DNA of 64,000 bases, from positions 1,189,710 to 1,253,709 of the forward strand of contig CAWESA010000010.1 of assembly GCA_963811605.1 (NCBI GenBank), written 5' to 3'. The notes under the pieces were generated by a model that did not search any database, was not told where the DNA came from, and saw only the letters and a program-made list of their open reading frames with translations. The DNA comes from CAVQLX01 sp963811605 (lineage in GTDB: Bacteria > Desulfobacterota > Binatia > DP-6). Position 1 is the stretch's first letter. Each line of letters begins with the position of its first letter. Shown piece after piece: positions 1-8,081 of this stretch. Both the position numbers and the translations under genes were made by a program.

Positions 1-1
1 C

Positions 2-1015
2 CGTCCGGACGCCCCGGACGACGAGCCCCTCCTCCAGCGCTTCGAGGCCATGCTCGATCCGCCCCGCCAGGCGCTGGTCCGGCTGCGCGCGACGCTGCCG
101 TCGCCCTTCGCGTTGCTGGAGCACGAGATGCAGCTCAACGCCCTGCTCCTGGGCGAGGTCGAGGCGCGTGGCGTCGATCAGGTGCGCTGGCCCGGGCGCG
201 GCGCCGACGCGCCGCTGTACCAGCTCGCCGCACCGCCGATCGAGCGCCGGCTGGACGACTGCACGTGGCGCGACATCGAGGGGCTGGTGACGCGCGGGTG
301 TCGCACGGCCGTCCTGCCGCTCGGCTCCACCGAGCAGCATGGCCCGCACCTGCCGCTCGGCACCGACACCCGCATCGGCGACGCGCTCGCCGAGCGCCTG
401 TGCGCGGCCGTCGGCGACGCGATCGCCTGCCCCGCCCTGCCCGTCGGCTGCGCCGGCGAGCATCTCGCGTTTCCGGGCACCCTGCACCTCGAGCCGTCCA
501 CCCTCGCGGGCGTCCTCCGCGACACCATTCGCGCGCTCGGGCGGCACGGCATCACGCGCGTCTTCGTGTTCTCCGCCCATGGCGGCAACGTCGCGCCGCT
601 GCGCGCGATGCTGCCCGGGCTGCAGGCGGACTGCGCCCCGGTGGCGGTGGCGGCATTCCTCGAGCTCGACGGCCTGATGGCCGCGCTGCAGGCCGTCGGC
701 GCGGCCGCGGGCGTTCCCGCGGCGGAGGCCGGACACCACGCGGGCGAGGTGGAGACGTCGATCGTGCTCGCGCTCGACGCGACGCGCGTGCGGTCGGGCG
801 CGCTGGCGCCGGGCCTGGTGATCGACACCGACGACCCGCAGTCGCTGTTCTACCCCGACCTGCGCGCCAACGCGGCGGAGGGCGTGGTGGGCGACCCGCG
901 ACGCGCCGAGACGGCGCGCGGGCTGCGCTACCTGCGCGTCTGGGTCGAGCTGCTGGCCGCGGCGTATCGCGGCGAGAAGAACAGCATCCAGACCACCGGC
1001 ACCCAGAACGCGTAG
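2..1015 (+). CDS. Creatininase-family amidohydrolase, 5'-partial
   Basis: This is a creatininase (creatinine amidohydrolase) family protein, a metal-dependent amidase fold. The signature is the run LPLGSTEQHGPHLPLGTD followed by SAHGGN and by GHHAGEVETS, which supply the His, Asp and Glu metal ligands of the family. About 80 residues precede the creatininase domain and do not belong to it. The frame stays open to the left edge, so the gene probably starts outside the window; the first internal ATG is at 50. The last 88 bp overlap the 3' end of the convergent gene on the minus strand. Family members act on creatinine, on formamide intermediates or in mycofactocin maturation, and the substrate cannot be set from this sequence. 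Confidence 0.8.
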   Translation, partial: RPDAPDDEPLLQRFEAMLDPPRQALVRLRATLPSPFALLEHEMQLNALLLGEVEARGVDQVRWPGRGADAPLYQLAAPPIERRLDDCTWRDIEGLVTRGCRTAVLPLGSTEQHGPHLPLGTDTRIGDALAERLCAAVGDAIACPALPVGCAGEHLAFPGTLHLEPSTLAGVLRDTIRALGRHGITRVFVFSAHGGNVAPLRAMLPGLQADCAPVAVAAFLELDGLMAALQAVGAAAGVPAAEAGHHAGEVETSIVLALDATRVRSGALAPGLVIDTDDPQSLFYPDLRANAAEGVVGDPRRAETARGLRYLRVWVELLAAAYRGEKNSIQTTGTQNA

Positions 1016-1626
1016 TAGAGCTGGTTCGGCACCACGCGCAGGCCCCAGCCGACGTCGAGGCCCGCCACGATGAGGACGTCGGCGAGCGCCCACAGCGCGT
1101 AGTAGATCGCGACGTACGCCAGCACGGCGCGCAGGAACCGTTCGGCGCGGGGGCGGCGCGCAGGCACCAGGTGCGTCCGCCACCAGAGCGCGAGCAGGGC
1201 GAATGCGGTCTCGTAGATCAGCCACAGGCTCTGATCCGGCAGCGGACCGGCGACCGCCCGGGCCAGACGATGGAGCGTCACCGCCACCGCCGGGACGAGG
1301 ACCGTCCATGCCGCCGCACGCACGAACGTGCCCGCCAGCGGCCGCTCCGGCTCCATCACGCCGAGGACGAGGAGGAAGACGCGGAAGTCGCCGAGCAGGA
1401 CGAACGGGATCATCGTCATTCCCCCCGGCCCCGTCGCCACCGGGTCGACGATGGTCTCGAGCGCGAACGCCGCCGCCCAGGCGCGCACGAACATGGCCGC
1501 CCGCGGCTCCGCGCCCGGCGCGCGCGGCCGCAGCCAGGGCAGCGCGAGCAGGAAGAGCGCCGGAAGGGCGACCAGGCCCCACAGCCCCTGCAGGTCGCTC
1601 TGGTAGAACGCTTGCCACGGTCCCAC
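928..1626 (-). CDS. Multi-pass membrane protein, unknown function
   Basis: A 232-residue integral membrane protein with about six or seven hydrophobic helices and a short polar C-terminal tail. I do not recognise the family. It starts at a GTG one base after the stop codon of the upstream diadenylate cyclase gene, so the two are almost certainly co-transcribed and translationally coupled. Its 3' end overlaps the convergent creatininase gene by 88 bp, which is a long overlap. If the overlap is real, the C-terminal 29 residues share DNA with the creatininase C-terminus. The coupling suggests a role linked to cyclic-di-AMP or cell-envelope homeostasis, but that is inference only. Confidence 0.65.
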   Translation of the reverse strand: MGPWQAFYQSDLQGLWGLVALPALFLLALPWLRPRAPGAEPRAAMFVRAWAAAFALETIVDPVATGPGGMTMIPFVLLGDFRVFLLVLGVMEPERPLAGTFVRAAAWTVLVPAVAVTLHRLARAVAGPLPDQSLWLIYETAFALLALWWRTHLVPARRPRAERFLRAVLAYVAIYYALWALADVLIVAGLDVGWGLRVVPNQLYYAFWVPVVWMLFFSPRYAAASSSTQTRR

Positions 1627-1627
1627 G

Positions 1628-2827
1628 TCAGGATTCCGGCGCCGCCGGCTGCTGTTCGGGGAGCGGCGCGGCCTGATGGACCGAGATCTTCACCTCGTCG
1701 GGGTCGATGTCCTCGAGCGTGAGCGACTTGGGATAGCGCAGATCTCGCCCGAGAACCTGGAAGGTGCGGCGGCCCTGCGACGCCATGCTGGCGTCGACCG
1801 TGATGCGCAGGAAGCGCGGCGCGAAGAGGTAGAACTCGCGCCGGAGACCGGAGAGGGTGACGTCGATCTTGGCGGGCTTGATCTCGTCGAGGACCATGCC
1901 GGGCGGCAGGTTCGAGAGCTCGACCGGCACGGGGAAGGTGCGCTCGAGCGGGCGCGATCCGGGCACGGCCGCCATCCACAGCGCCGACACGAAGACCAGC
2001 GATGCGATCTTCTCCACCCAGTGCTCGCGCAGGAGCTGCCGCCAGAACGACGGCCGCTCGCCGTCGCCCGGCCGCGTCTCGCGCAGGAAGAGCTCGATCT
2101 CCGCCGCCAGCTGGCCCGGGTCGGCCATGCGCCGGAGCCGGCCGTTGCGGGCCACCGAGATCACGCCGCGCTCCTCCGACACGACCAGGCTGAGTGCGTC
2201 GGTCAGCTCGGCGAGTCCCAGCGCGGCGCCGTGCCGGGTCCCCACACCCGCCAGGGCCTGGAAATTGGTCGACAGCGGCAGGTGCGCGGAGAAGCGGGTC
2301 ACGCGGTCGCCCTCCAGGATGATGGCGCCGTCATGCCCCGGCGAATGGGGATCGAACAGGCTCTCGAGCAGCGGCACGCTCACGACGGCGTCCAGCGGCA
2401 CCCCGCCGCGCACGTGGCGCGCGACCGGCTGCAGTCCCGGCAGGACGACGAGCGCGCCGCGCCGCTGGCGCGCGAGATTGGACAGCGACTCGACCAGGAT
2501 GTCGGCCGGCAGCGAGCGCGGGGGCTGCCGGCGGCGGCCGCGCACGCTCCACACCCCGAGGCGCTCGAAGAGCTGGCGCAGCTCCTCCTGGAACAGCACC
2601 ACGATGAGCACGACCGAGATGGCGAAGAAGCTGCGGAAGATGGCGGTCGTCAGCTGGAGGTCGAGGGCCTCGGCGAGCACGTACAGACCGGCCAGGATGA
2701 ACAGCCCGATGGCGACGAACCCGGCCTGCGTTCGCCGGATCCAGACCACGGCCGTGTAGACCAGGGCCGCGACCAGCAGGATGTCGACGACATCCGCCAG
2801 CTCGATCACGTCCACCGGGTTCTGCAT
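1628..2827 (-). CDS. cdaA: Diadenylate cyclase CdaA fused to a YbbR (CdaR-like) domain
   Basis: The protein makes cyclic di-AMP from two ATP at the inner membrane. Residues 10-80 hold three membrane helices typical of CdaA. Residues about 100-230 are the DisA_N/DAC domain, with the catalytic DGA motif at 166-168 and the second motif GTRHG at 196-200. The usual second motif is RHR, so the last Arg is Gly here. A further membrane helix (about 273-289) leads into a YbbR domain (about 295-385), the module of the regulator CdaR. In most bacteria cdaA and cdaR are separate adjacent genes; here they are one reading frame of 399 residues. It begins at an ATG facing glgB across about 106 bp that must hold divergent promoters. 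Confidence 0.88.
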   Translation of the reverse strand: MQNPVDVIELADVVDILLVAALVYTAVVWIRRTQAGFVAIGLFILAGLYVLAEALDLQLTTAIFRSFFAISVVLIVVLFQEELRQLFERLGVWSVRGRRRQPPRSLPADILVESLSNLARQRRGALVVLPGLQPVARHVRGGVPLDAVVSVPLLESLFDPHSPGHDGAIILEGDRVTRFSAHLPLSTNFQALAGVGTRHGAALGLAELTDALSLVVSEERGVISVARNGRLRRMADPGQLAAEIELFLRETRPGDGERPSFWRQLLREHWVEKIASLVFVSALWMAAVPGSRPLERTFPVPVELSNLPPGMVLDEIKPAKIDVTLSGLRREFYLFAPRFLRITVDASMASQGRRTFQVLGRDLRYPKSLTLEDIDPDEVKISVHQAAPLPEQQPAAPES

Positions 2828-2933
2828 CCGCGTCGCGACCTACTGGGGCGAGCGGGCGATGGCAAGCCATCCCGGCCCGGAGCACGGGAATCACGCCTCG
2901 GCAGGAAGGGGACGCCCTGCTACAAGCCTGCTC

Positions 2934-4850
2934 GTGCCCGGCGACCGCACCCTCCTGACCGACCAGGACCTCTACCTCTTCAACGAGGGCACGCATCTTC
3001 GCCTGTGGGAGAAGCTCGGCGCACACCTGGTCGAGGGCGGCGTCCACTTCGCGGTCTGGGCGCCGAACGCCGACGCGGTCGCGGTGATCGGCGACTGGAA
3101 CGACTGGGACCCCGCCCGCAACCCGCTCCGCTCGCGCGGCGCGTCCGGCATCTGGGAAGGCCTGGTGCCCGGCATCGGCCGCGGCGAGCGCTACAAGTAT
3201 CGCGTCACCTCGCGCTACCGCTCCTATCGCGTGGACAAGGCCGACCCCTGCGGCTTCCTGCACGAGGCGCCGCCGCAGACCGCGTCGCGCGTCTGGTCCC
3301 TGGACTATTCCTGGGGCGACGGCGTCTGGATGCGGCAGCGGGGCGAGCGCCGCGCCCACGAGGCGCCCATGGCCATCTACGAGGTCCATCTCGGCTCGTG
3401 GCGCCGCAGCCCGGAGACACCGGACCAGCCGCTCGGCTACCGCGACCTGGCGCGGCCGCTGGCGGAGTACGCCCGCGACCTGGGGTTCACCCACGTCGAG
3501 CTCCTGCCCATCACGGAGCACCCGTTCTACGGCTCGTGGGGATACCAGATCACCGGCTACTACGCGCCGACGAGCCGCTACGGCACGCCCCAGGATCTGA
3601 TGTTCCTGATCGACACGCTGCACCAGCACGAGGTCGGCGTCATCCTCGACTGGGTGCCCTCACACTTCCCCACCGACGCACACGGTCTCGGCTACTTCGA
3701 CGGCACGCACCTCTACGAGCACGGCGATCCGCGCCAGGGCTTTCATCCCGACTGGGAGAGCTTCATCTTCAACTACGGTCGCAACGAGGTGCGGAGCTTC
3801 CTCACCTCCAACGCGCTGTTCTGGCTCGAGCACTACCACGTCGACGGCCTGCGCGTGGACGCGGTGGCGTCGATGCTCTACCTCGACTACTCGCGCCGCG
3901 CGGGCGAATGGGTCCCGAACCGCTTCGGCGGGCGCGAGAACCTCGACGCGATCGACTTCCTGCGCTCCACCAACGAGCACGTCTACGCCTACCACCCGGG
4001 CGTGCAGACGACGGCGGAGGAATCCACCGCCTGGCCTTCGGTGTCGCGGCCGCTCTACCTGGGCGGGCTCGGCTTCGGCTTCAAGTGGGACATGGGATGG
4101 ATGCACGACACGCTGGACTATCTCAGACACGATCCCGTGCACCGGAAGTTCCATCACACGGCGCTCACGTTCCGCGGTCTGTACGCCGCGTCGGAGAACT
4201 TCGTGCTGCCGCTGTCGCACGACGAGGTCGTGCACGGCAAGGGCTCGCTCCTCGGGAAGATGGCGGGCGACGACTGGCAGCGGTTCGCCAACCTGCGCCT
4301 GCTGCTCGGCTACATGTGGACGCTCACCGGCAAGAAGCTGCTCTTCATGGGTGGCGAGCTGGCGCAGGAGCGCGAGTGGAACCACGACACCAGCCTCGAC
4401 TGGCACCTGCTGCACGATCGCGCGCACGCCGGCATCCAGCGCTGGGTGCGCGACCTGAACGCGGCCTACCGGACGCTCCCGGCGCTGCACGAGCTCGATT
4501 GCCACCCCGACGGCTTCTCGTGGATCGACTGCAGCGACGCGGAGCAGAGCACGCTGGTCTACCTGCGTCGCGGCCGGACGCCGGACGACCTGGTCGTCGT
4601 GTCGTGCAACTTCACCCCCGTGCCGCGTCACGGCTTCCGCGTCGGCGTGCCCGTGGCCGGCTGGTGGCGAGAGGCCCTCAACAGCGACGCCGAGGCGTAC
4701 GGCGGCAGCGGCCAGGGCAACTTCGGCGGCCTCGCGAGCGCGCCGGTGGCGTGGCACGGCCAGCCCCAGTCGCTCGTGATCACCCTGCCGCCGCTCGGGC
4801 TGGTGGTGCTGACGGCGCCAGCCGGCACGTCCGTCGGATCCGAGCGGTGA
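2934..4850 (+). CDS. glgB: 1,4-alpha-glucan branching enzyme GlgB
   Basis: The enzyme introduces alpha-1,6 branches into glycogen. An N-terminal CBM48 segment is followed by a GH13 barrel. The barrel shows GVILDWVPSHF (region I), DGLRVDAVASML with the nucleophile Asp (region II), the acid/base Glu in TTAEEST (region III) and LSHDEVVHG (region IV). I chose the GTG at 2934 because it yields VPGDRTLLTDQDLYLFNEGTH, matching the usual N-terminus of short-type GlgB. In-frame ATGs at 2859 and 2781 would add non-conserved sequence, and the latter runs into cdaA. The stop overlaps the GTG of the following ABC transporter gene, so the three form one transcription unit. Confidence 0.92.
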   Translation: MPGDRTLLTDQDLYLFNEGTHLRLWEKLGAHLVEGGVHFAVWAPNADAVAVIGDWNDWDPARNPLRSRGASGIWEGLVPGIGRGERYKYRVTSRYRSYRVDKADPCGFLHEAPPQTASRVWSLDYSWGDGVWMRQRGERRAHEAPMAIYEVHLGSWRRSPETPDQPLGYRDLARPLAEYARDLGFTHVELLPITEHPFYGSWGYQITGYYAPTSRYGTPQDLMFLIDTLHQHEVGVILDWVPSHFPTDAHGLGYFDGTHLYEHGDPRQGFHPDWESFIFNYGRNEVRSFLTSNALFWLEHYHVDGLRVDAVASMLYLDYSRRAGEWVPNRFGGRENLDAIDFLRSTNEHVYAYHPGVQTTAEESTAWPSVSRPLYLGGLGFGFKWDMGWMHDTLDYLRHDPVHRKFHHTALTFRGLYAASENFVLPLSHDEVVHGKGSLLGKMAGDDWQRFANLRLLLGYMWTLTGKKLLFMGGELAQEREWNHDTSLDWHLLHDRAHAGIQRWVRDLNAAYRTLPALHELDCHPDGFSWIDCSDAEQSTLVYLRRGRTPDDLVVVSCNFTPVPRHGFRVGVPVAGWWREALNSDAEAYGGSGQGNFGGLASAPVAWHGQPQSLVITLPPLGLVVLTAPAGTSVGSER

Positions 4851-5818
4851 GCACGCCCGCACCCCCGGGGCCGAACCCGTCGCCGGCCATCGTCCAGACC
4901 GACCGGCTCACGCGCCGCTTCGGCGACGTCGAGGCCGTCACCGACCTCTCGCTCGCGATCACGCGAGGCCAGATCTTCGGATTCCTCGGGCCCAACGGCG
5001 CGGGAAAGACGACCACCATCAAGATGCTCTGCGGGCTGGTGACGCCGACCCGGGGGAGCGCGACGGTGGCGGGACACGACATCCTGCGCGAGCGCGACGC
5101 GATCAAGCGCGAGACCGGCTACATGGCGCAGACCTTCTCCCTCTATCCGGACCTCACCGTCGAGGAGAACTTCCGCTTCTTCGCGGGCGCATACGGCGTG
5201 TACGGGGCCGCCGCCACGCGGCGCATGGACACCCTCTTCGCGGAGATCGAGCTGGCGGACCTGCGCGACGTGCAGGCCGGGCGCCTGTCGGGCGGCATGA
5301 AGCAGCGGCTCGCGCTCGCGTGCGCCCTCGTGCACGACCCGGAGCTCGTCTTCCTCGACGAGCCGACGGCCGGCGTCGACCCGGCCAACCGCCAGCGTCT
5401 GTGGGACTTCCTCTACGCGCTCGCCGAGGGCGGCACGTCGCTCTTCGTCACCACGCACTACCTCGACGAAGCCGAACGCTGCCATGCCGTCGGCTTCATG
5501 CTGGACGGACGCCTGATCGGCCACGGCGACCCCCGCGTGCTGCGCGAGCAGCTGCGCGATCGCATCGTCGGGGTCGAGGTCCGTCGCGGCGTCGAGGCGA
5601 TGCGCGCGCTGCGCGGCGTGCCGGGCGTGGAGGCCGTCACCATTCACGGCAACGAGCTGCGCGTGTGCTTCGACCGGCGGATCGACTGGCACGCGTCGGA
5701 GGCGTCGCTGCGCGAGATGGCGACCCGCGCCGGCGTGCCGCTCGACCGCGTGTATCCGCTCGATCCCACCCTCGAGGACCTCTTCCTCGCCTACGAGCGC
5801 CACGGGACGATGACGTGA
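4847..5818 (+). CDS. ABC-2 type exporter, ATP-binding protein
   Basis: A 323-residue ABC ATPase of the drug/antibiotic exporter type. It has Walker A (GPNGAGKTTT), the signature LSGGMKQR, Walker B (LVFLDEPTAGVD) and the switch His in TTHYLDEAE. The C-terminal 80 residues form a DUF4162-like tail common in such exporters. The GTG start lies inside the glgB stop (a 4-base GTGA overlap) and its own stop overlaps the permease ATG. It therefore works with the next gene as a two-component exporter. The substrate is unknown. Confidence 0.9.
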   Translation: MSTPAPPGPNPSPAIVQTDRLTRRFGDVEAVTDLSLAITRGQIFGFLGPNGAGKTTTIKMLCGLVTPTRGSATVAGHDILRERDAIKRETGYMAQTFSLYPDLTVEENFRFFAGAYGVYGAAATRRMDTLFAEIELADLRDVQAGRLSGGMKQRLALACALVHDPELVFLDEPTAGVDPANRQRLWDFLYALAEGGTSLFVTTHYLDEAERCHAVGFMLDGRLIGHGDPRVLREQLRDRIVGVEVRRGVEAMRALRGVPGVEAVTIHGNELRVCFDRRIDWHASEASLREMATRAGVPLDRVYPLDPTLEDLFLAYERHGTMT

Positions 5819-6984
5819 TGTGGAACATCTACCACCTGGCGCTGAAGGAGTTCCTGCACCTGGTGCGGGACCGGCGCACCCTCGCCTTCCTGATCCTCAT
5901 CCCGTCGGTGCTGACGGTCATCTTCGGCTACGCCATCGGCAACCCGCGCGTCACCGGCATCCGGACGCGGGTGCTCGACCTCGACGGCGGGCGAATCGCC
6001 TACGAGTTCGTCGAGGCGATCGGCGAGAGCAGCACGTTCAAGGCCGACGTGCGCGAGAACGCGACCGACGCCGACGTCGCGCAGGCGGACGAGGACCTGC
6101 TGCACGATCGCATCAACGCCTACGTCGTGCTGCCGAAGGGACTGAGCGCGGCGCTCGACGACGGCAGGCCCGCCACGGTCCGGCTGGTGGTGGACGGCTC
6201 CGACACCTTCATGGCGCCCTCGGCGATGGGGGAGCTGGCCAAGACCACCGTGCAGCAGAACACCTTCGTGATCGCCAACCAGCTCCAGCGCGCCGGCAAG
6301 GTACGCACCGTCGAGGACGGCCTCCAGGCCGCGGCGCCGATCGAGCTCAGCACGGAGTACCGCTTCAATCCCGACCTGAAGAGCCAGAACTTCGTCATGC
6401 CGGGCGTGATCGGGCTCATCCTCCAGCTCCTCGCGGTCATCGTGATGGCGACGTCGATCGCCCGCGAGCGCGAACGCGGCACGCTGGAGCAGCTCGCCGT
6501 CACGCCGCTGGCACCCGCCGAGATCTTCGTCGGCAAGCTCATCCCCTATTTCGTGCTCGCCGTGCTCGACACGGTGAACGCCATGATCCTCGCCCGCCTC
6601 CTCTTCGGCGTGTCGCTGGCGGGACACTATCCGGTGGTGATCACGCTTCTCGTCGTGTTCATCCTGGGCTCGCTCGGCATCGGGCAGCTCATCTCCACGG
6701 TGTCGAAGAACCAGGGCCAGGCGGTGCTGCTGGCGGTGTTCTACATCATGCCCGCCTTCGTCCTGTCGGGCGCCTTCACCCCGGTCGAGACGCAGCCCGA
6801 GCAGGTGCGTCCGGTCTCGCTCCTGTTCCCGCTCACGTACTTCTGCCGCGGCTTTCGCGCCGCCCTGCTGCGCCAGTCGTCGTTCGCGGACGTCGCGGTC
6901 GACCTCCTGGCGCTGAGCGCGTTCGTGGTCCTGACGTTCGGCGCCTCGGTGCTGCTGCTGCGCATGCGCCCCGACGTGCGCTGA
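5818..6984 (+). CDS. ABC-2 type exporter, permease
   Basis: A 388-residue ABC-2 permease with one N-terminal helix, a large extracytoplasmic loop (about residues 45-190) and five helices in the C-terminal half. The stretch RERERGTLEQLAVTPL is the typical coupling segment of this family, and the overall plan matches YhhJ/YbhS-type permeases. The ATG overlaps the ATPase stop codon (TGATG). I see no membrane-fusion partner next to it. Nothing convincing lies in the 173 bp that follow. Confidence 0.9.
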   Translation: MWNIYHLALKEFLHLVRDRRTLAFLILIPSVLTVIFGYAIGNPRVTGIRTRVLDLDGGRIAYEFVEAIGESSTFKADVRENATDADVAQADEDLLHDRINAYVVLPKGLSAALDDGRPATVRLVVDGSDTFMAPSAMGELAKTTVQQNTFVIANQLQRAGKVRTVEDGLQAAAPIELSTEYRFNPDLKSQNFVMPGVIGLILQLLAVIVMATSIARERERGTLEQLAVTPLAPAEIFVGKLIPYFVLAVLDTVNAMILARLLFGVSLAGHYPVVITLLVVFILGSLGIGQLISTVSKNQGQAVLLAVFYIMPAFVLSGAFTPVETQPEQVRPVSLLFPLTYFCRGFRAALLRQSSFADVAVDLLALSAFVVLTFGASVLLLRMRPDVR

Positions 6985-7157
6985 GAGGCGCCCAGGGCAA
7001 GGGCCGGCCGGCGTACCCCCGGTCGAGGGTGCCGTCGCACGCGACGCCGGGTCGCAAGGAGGTGTCGATTGCCAGCAGGCGCCGCGTGAGTCACTGTGGG
7101 CGAACATCGAGCAGCGCCGGTGCCCGCCCGGGCGGCGGGTGCCGCAGGAGGAGGAGG

Positions 7158-7973
7158 ATGATGAGGATGACGATGCTCGCGGCCGCCCTGGTCGCCTGTG
7201 CCTGGTCGGCGACGGCCCACGCCCAGCGCGGCGGCCCGCCCGCTTCGCCGTTCGCGTACGCGGTGTTCGGGCTCGGCGACGTGACGTTCAAGGACGGGGT
7301 GCGCGCCGTCGATGGTGACGTCGGATCCAACGCCGGGACGATGACGGTCGGCCAGAACGTCCGCATCGCCGGCACGGTGGTGGGGCAGACCATCACGCTG
7401 CGCAAGGGAGCGCTGCCGGACGAGCTGTTCTGCCTGCTGCTGAAAGGCGCCCCATCCACCATGACGTGCCAGGCGGCGACCTTCCCGGTGGTGAGCGCCT
7501 CGCAGCTCCCAGCCGTCCAGGTGGTCCCGGGGACGACGGACCTTCGGGTGCCAAGAGGCGGCAGCACCTCGCCGATCCCCGCCGGTGCCTATGCCAACGT
7601 CCGCGTGGCCTCGCACGGCACGCTGGTCCTGGCGGGCGGCACCTACGTCTTCAGGTCGATCCGCGTCGGCGCGCGCGGACAGCTGCTGTGCGCGGCGGCC
7701 TGCCAGCTCGGCGTCGCCAACACCGTGCAGGTTCGGGCGAACGCCATCCTCGGCGGTACGAGCGGAACGCGCGCGGAGGCGGTCCGCGTGAACGTCGCCA
7801 GGACCTCCGGCAACACCGTCTTCTCGGCCAACAAGCGATCGAACGTGTCGGCCGTCGTGTACGCTCCCGGCGGTCGCATCGACCTGCGCGACCGCGGCAC
7901 CTACGTCGGCGCCTTCGTGGGCGGACGGATCAAGGTCGGCCGGGGCGTCATCGTGCAGGCGCGACGGCCGTGA
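7158..7973 (+). CDS. Secreted beta-rich protein, unknown function
   Basis: The protein has a clear signal peptide (hydrophobic core after MMRMTM, cleavage near AHA-QR). It then has about 245 residues rich in Gly, Val, Thr and Ala with short repeated strand-turn units, such as LVLAGGTYVFRSIRVG and YVGAFVGGRIKVGRG. This looks like a right-handed beta-helix or a pilus/adhesin-like polymer fold. I do not recognise a named family. Two Cys pairs (FCLLL-TC and CAAAC) may form disulfides. A very strong ribosome-binding stretch (AGGAGGAGGAGG) directly precedes the ATG cluster, so the ATG at 7161 or 7167 is also possible. Confidence 0.65.
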   Translation: MMRMTMLAAALVACAWSATAHAQRGGPPASPFAYAVFGLGDVTFKDGVRAVDGDVGSNAGTMTVGQNVRIAGTVVGQTITLRKGALPDELFCLLLKGAPSTMTCQAATFPVVSASQLPAVQVVPGTTDLRVPRGGSTSPIPAGAYANVRVASHGTLVLAGGTYVFRSIRVGARGQLLCAAACQLGVANTVQVRANAILGGTSGTRAEAVRVNVARTSGNTVFSANKRSNVSAVVYAPGGRIDLRDRGTYVGAFVGGRIKVGRGVIVQARRP

Positions 7974-8081
7974 CACCTGCGCGACGCGCCTGTGGCGCGT
8001 GCAGGCGCGTTCAATCGCGTTGAACGACGTTCCACGCTCCGGGCGTTCCCAGTCGCCGGTGCCGCGGAGCGAGCCGGGCGC

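Noticed and set aside
1676..4846. Long plus-strand frame continuous with the ABC ATPase
   Set aside because: Upstream of 4847 it is antisense to the diadenylate cyclase and out of frame with glgB; only the part from 4847 has ABC motifs.
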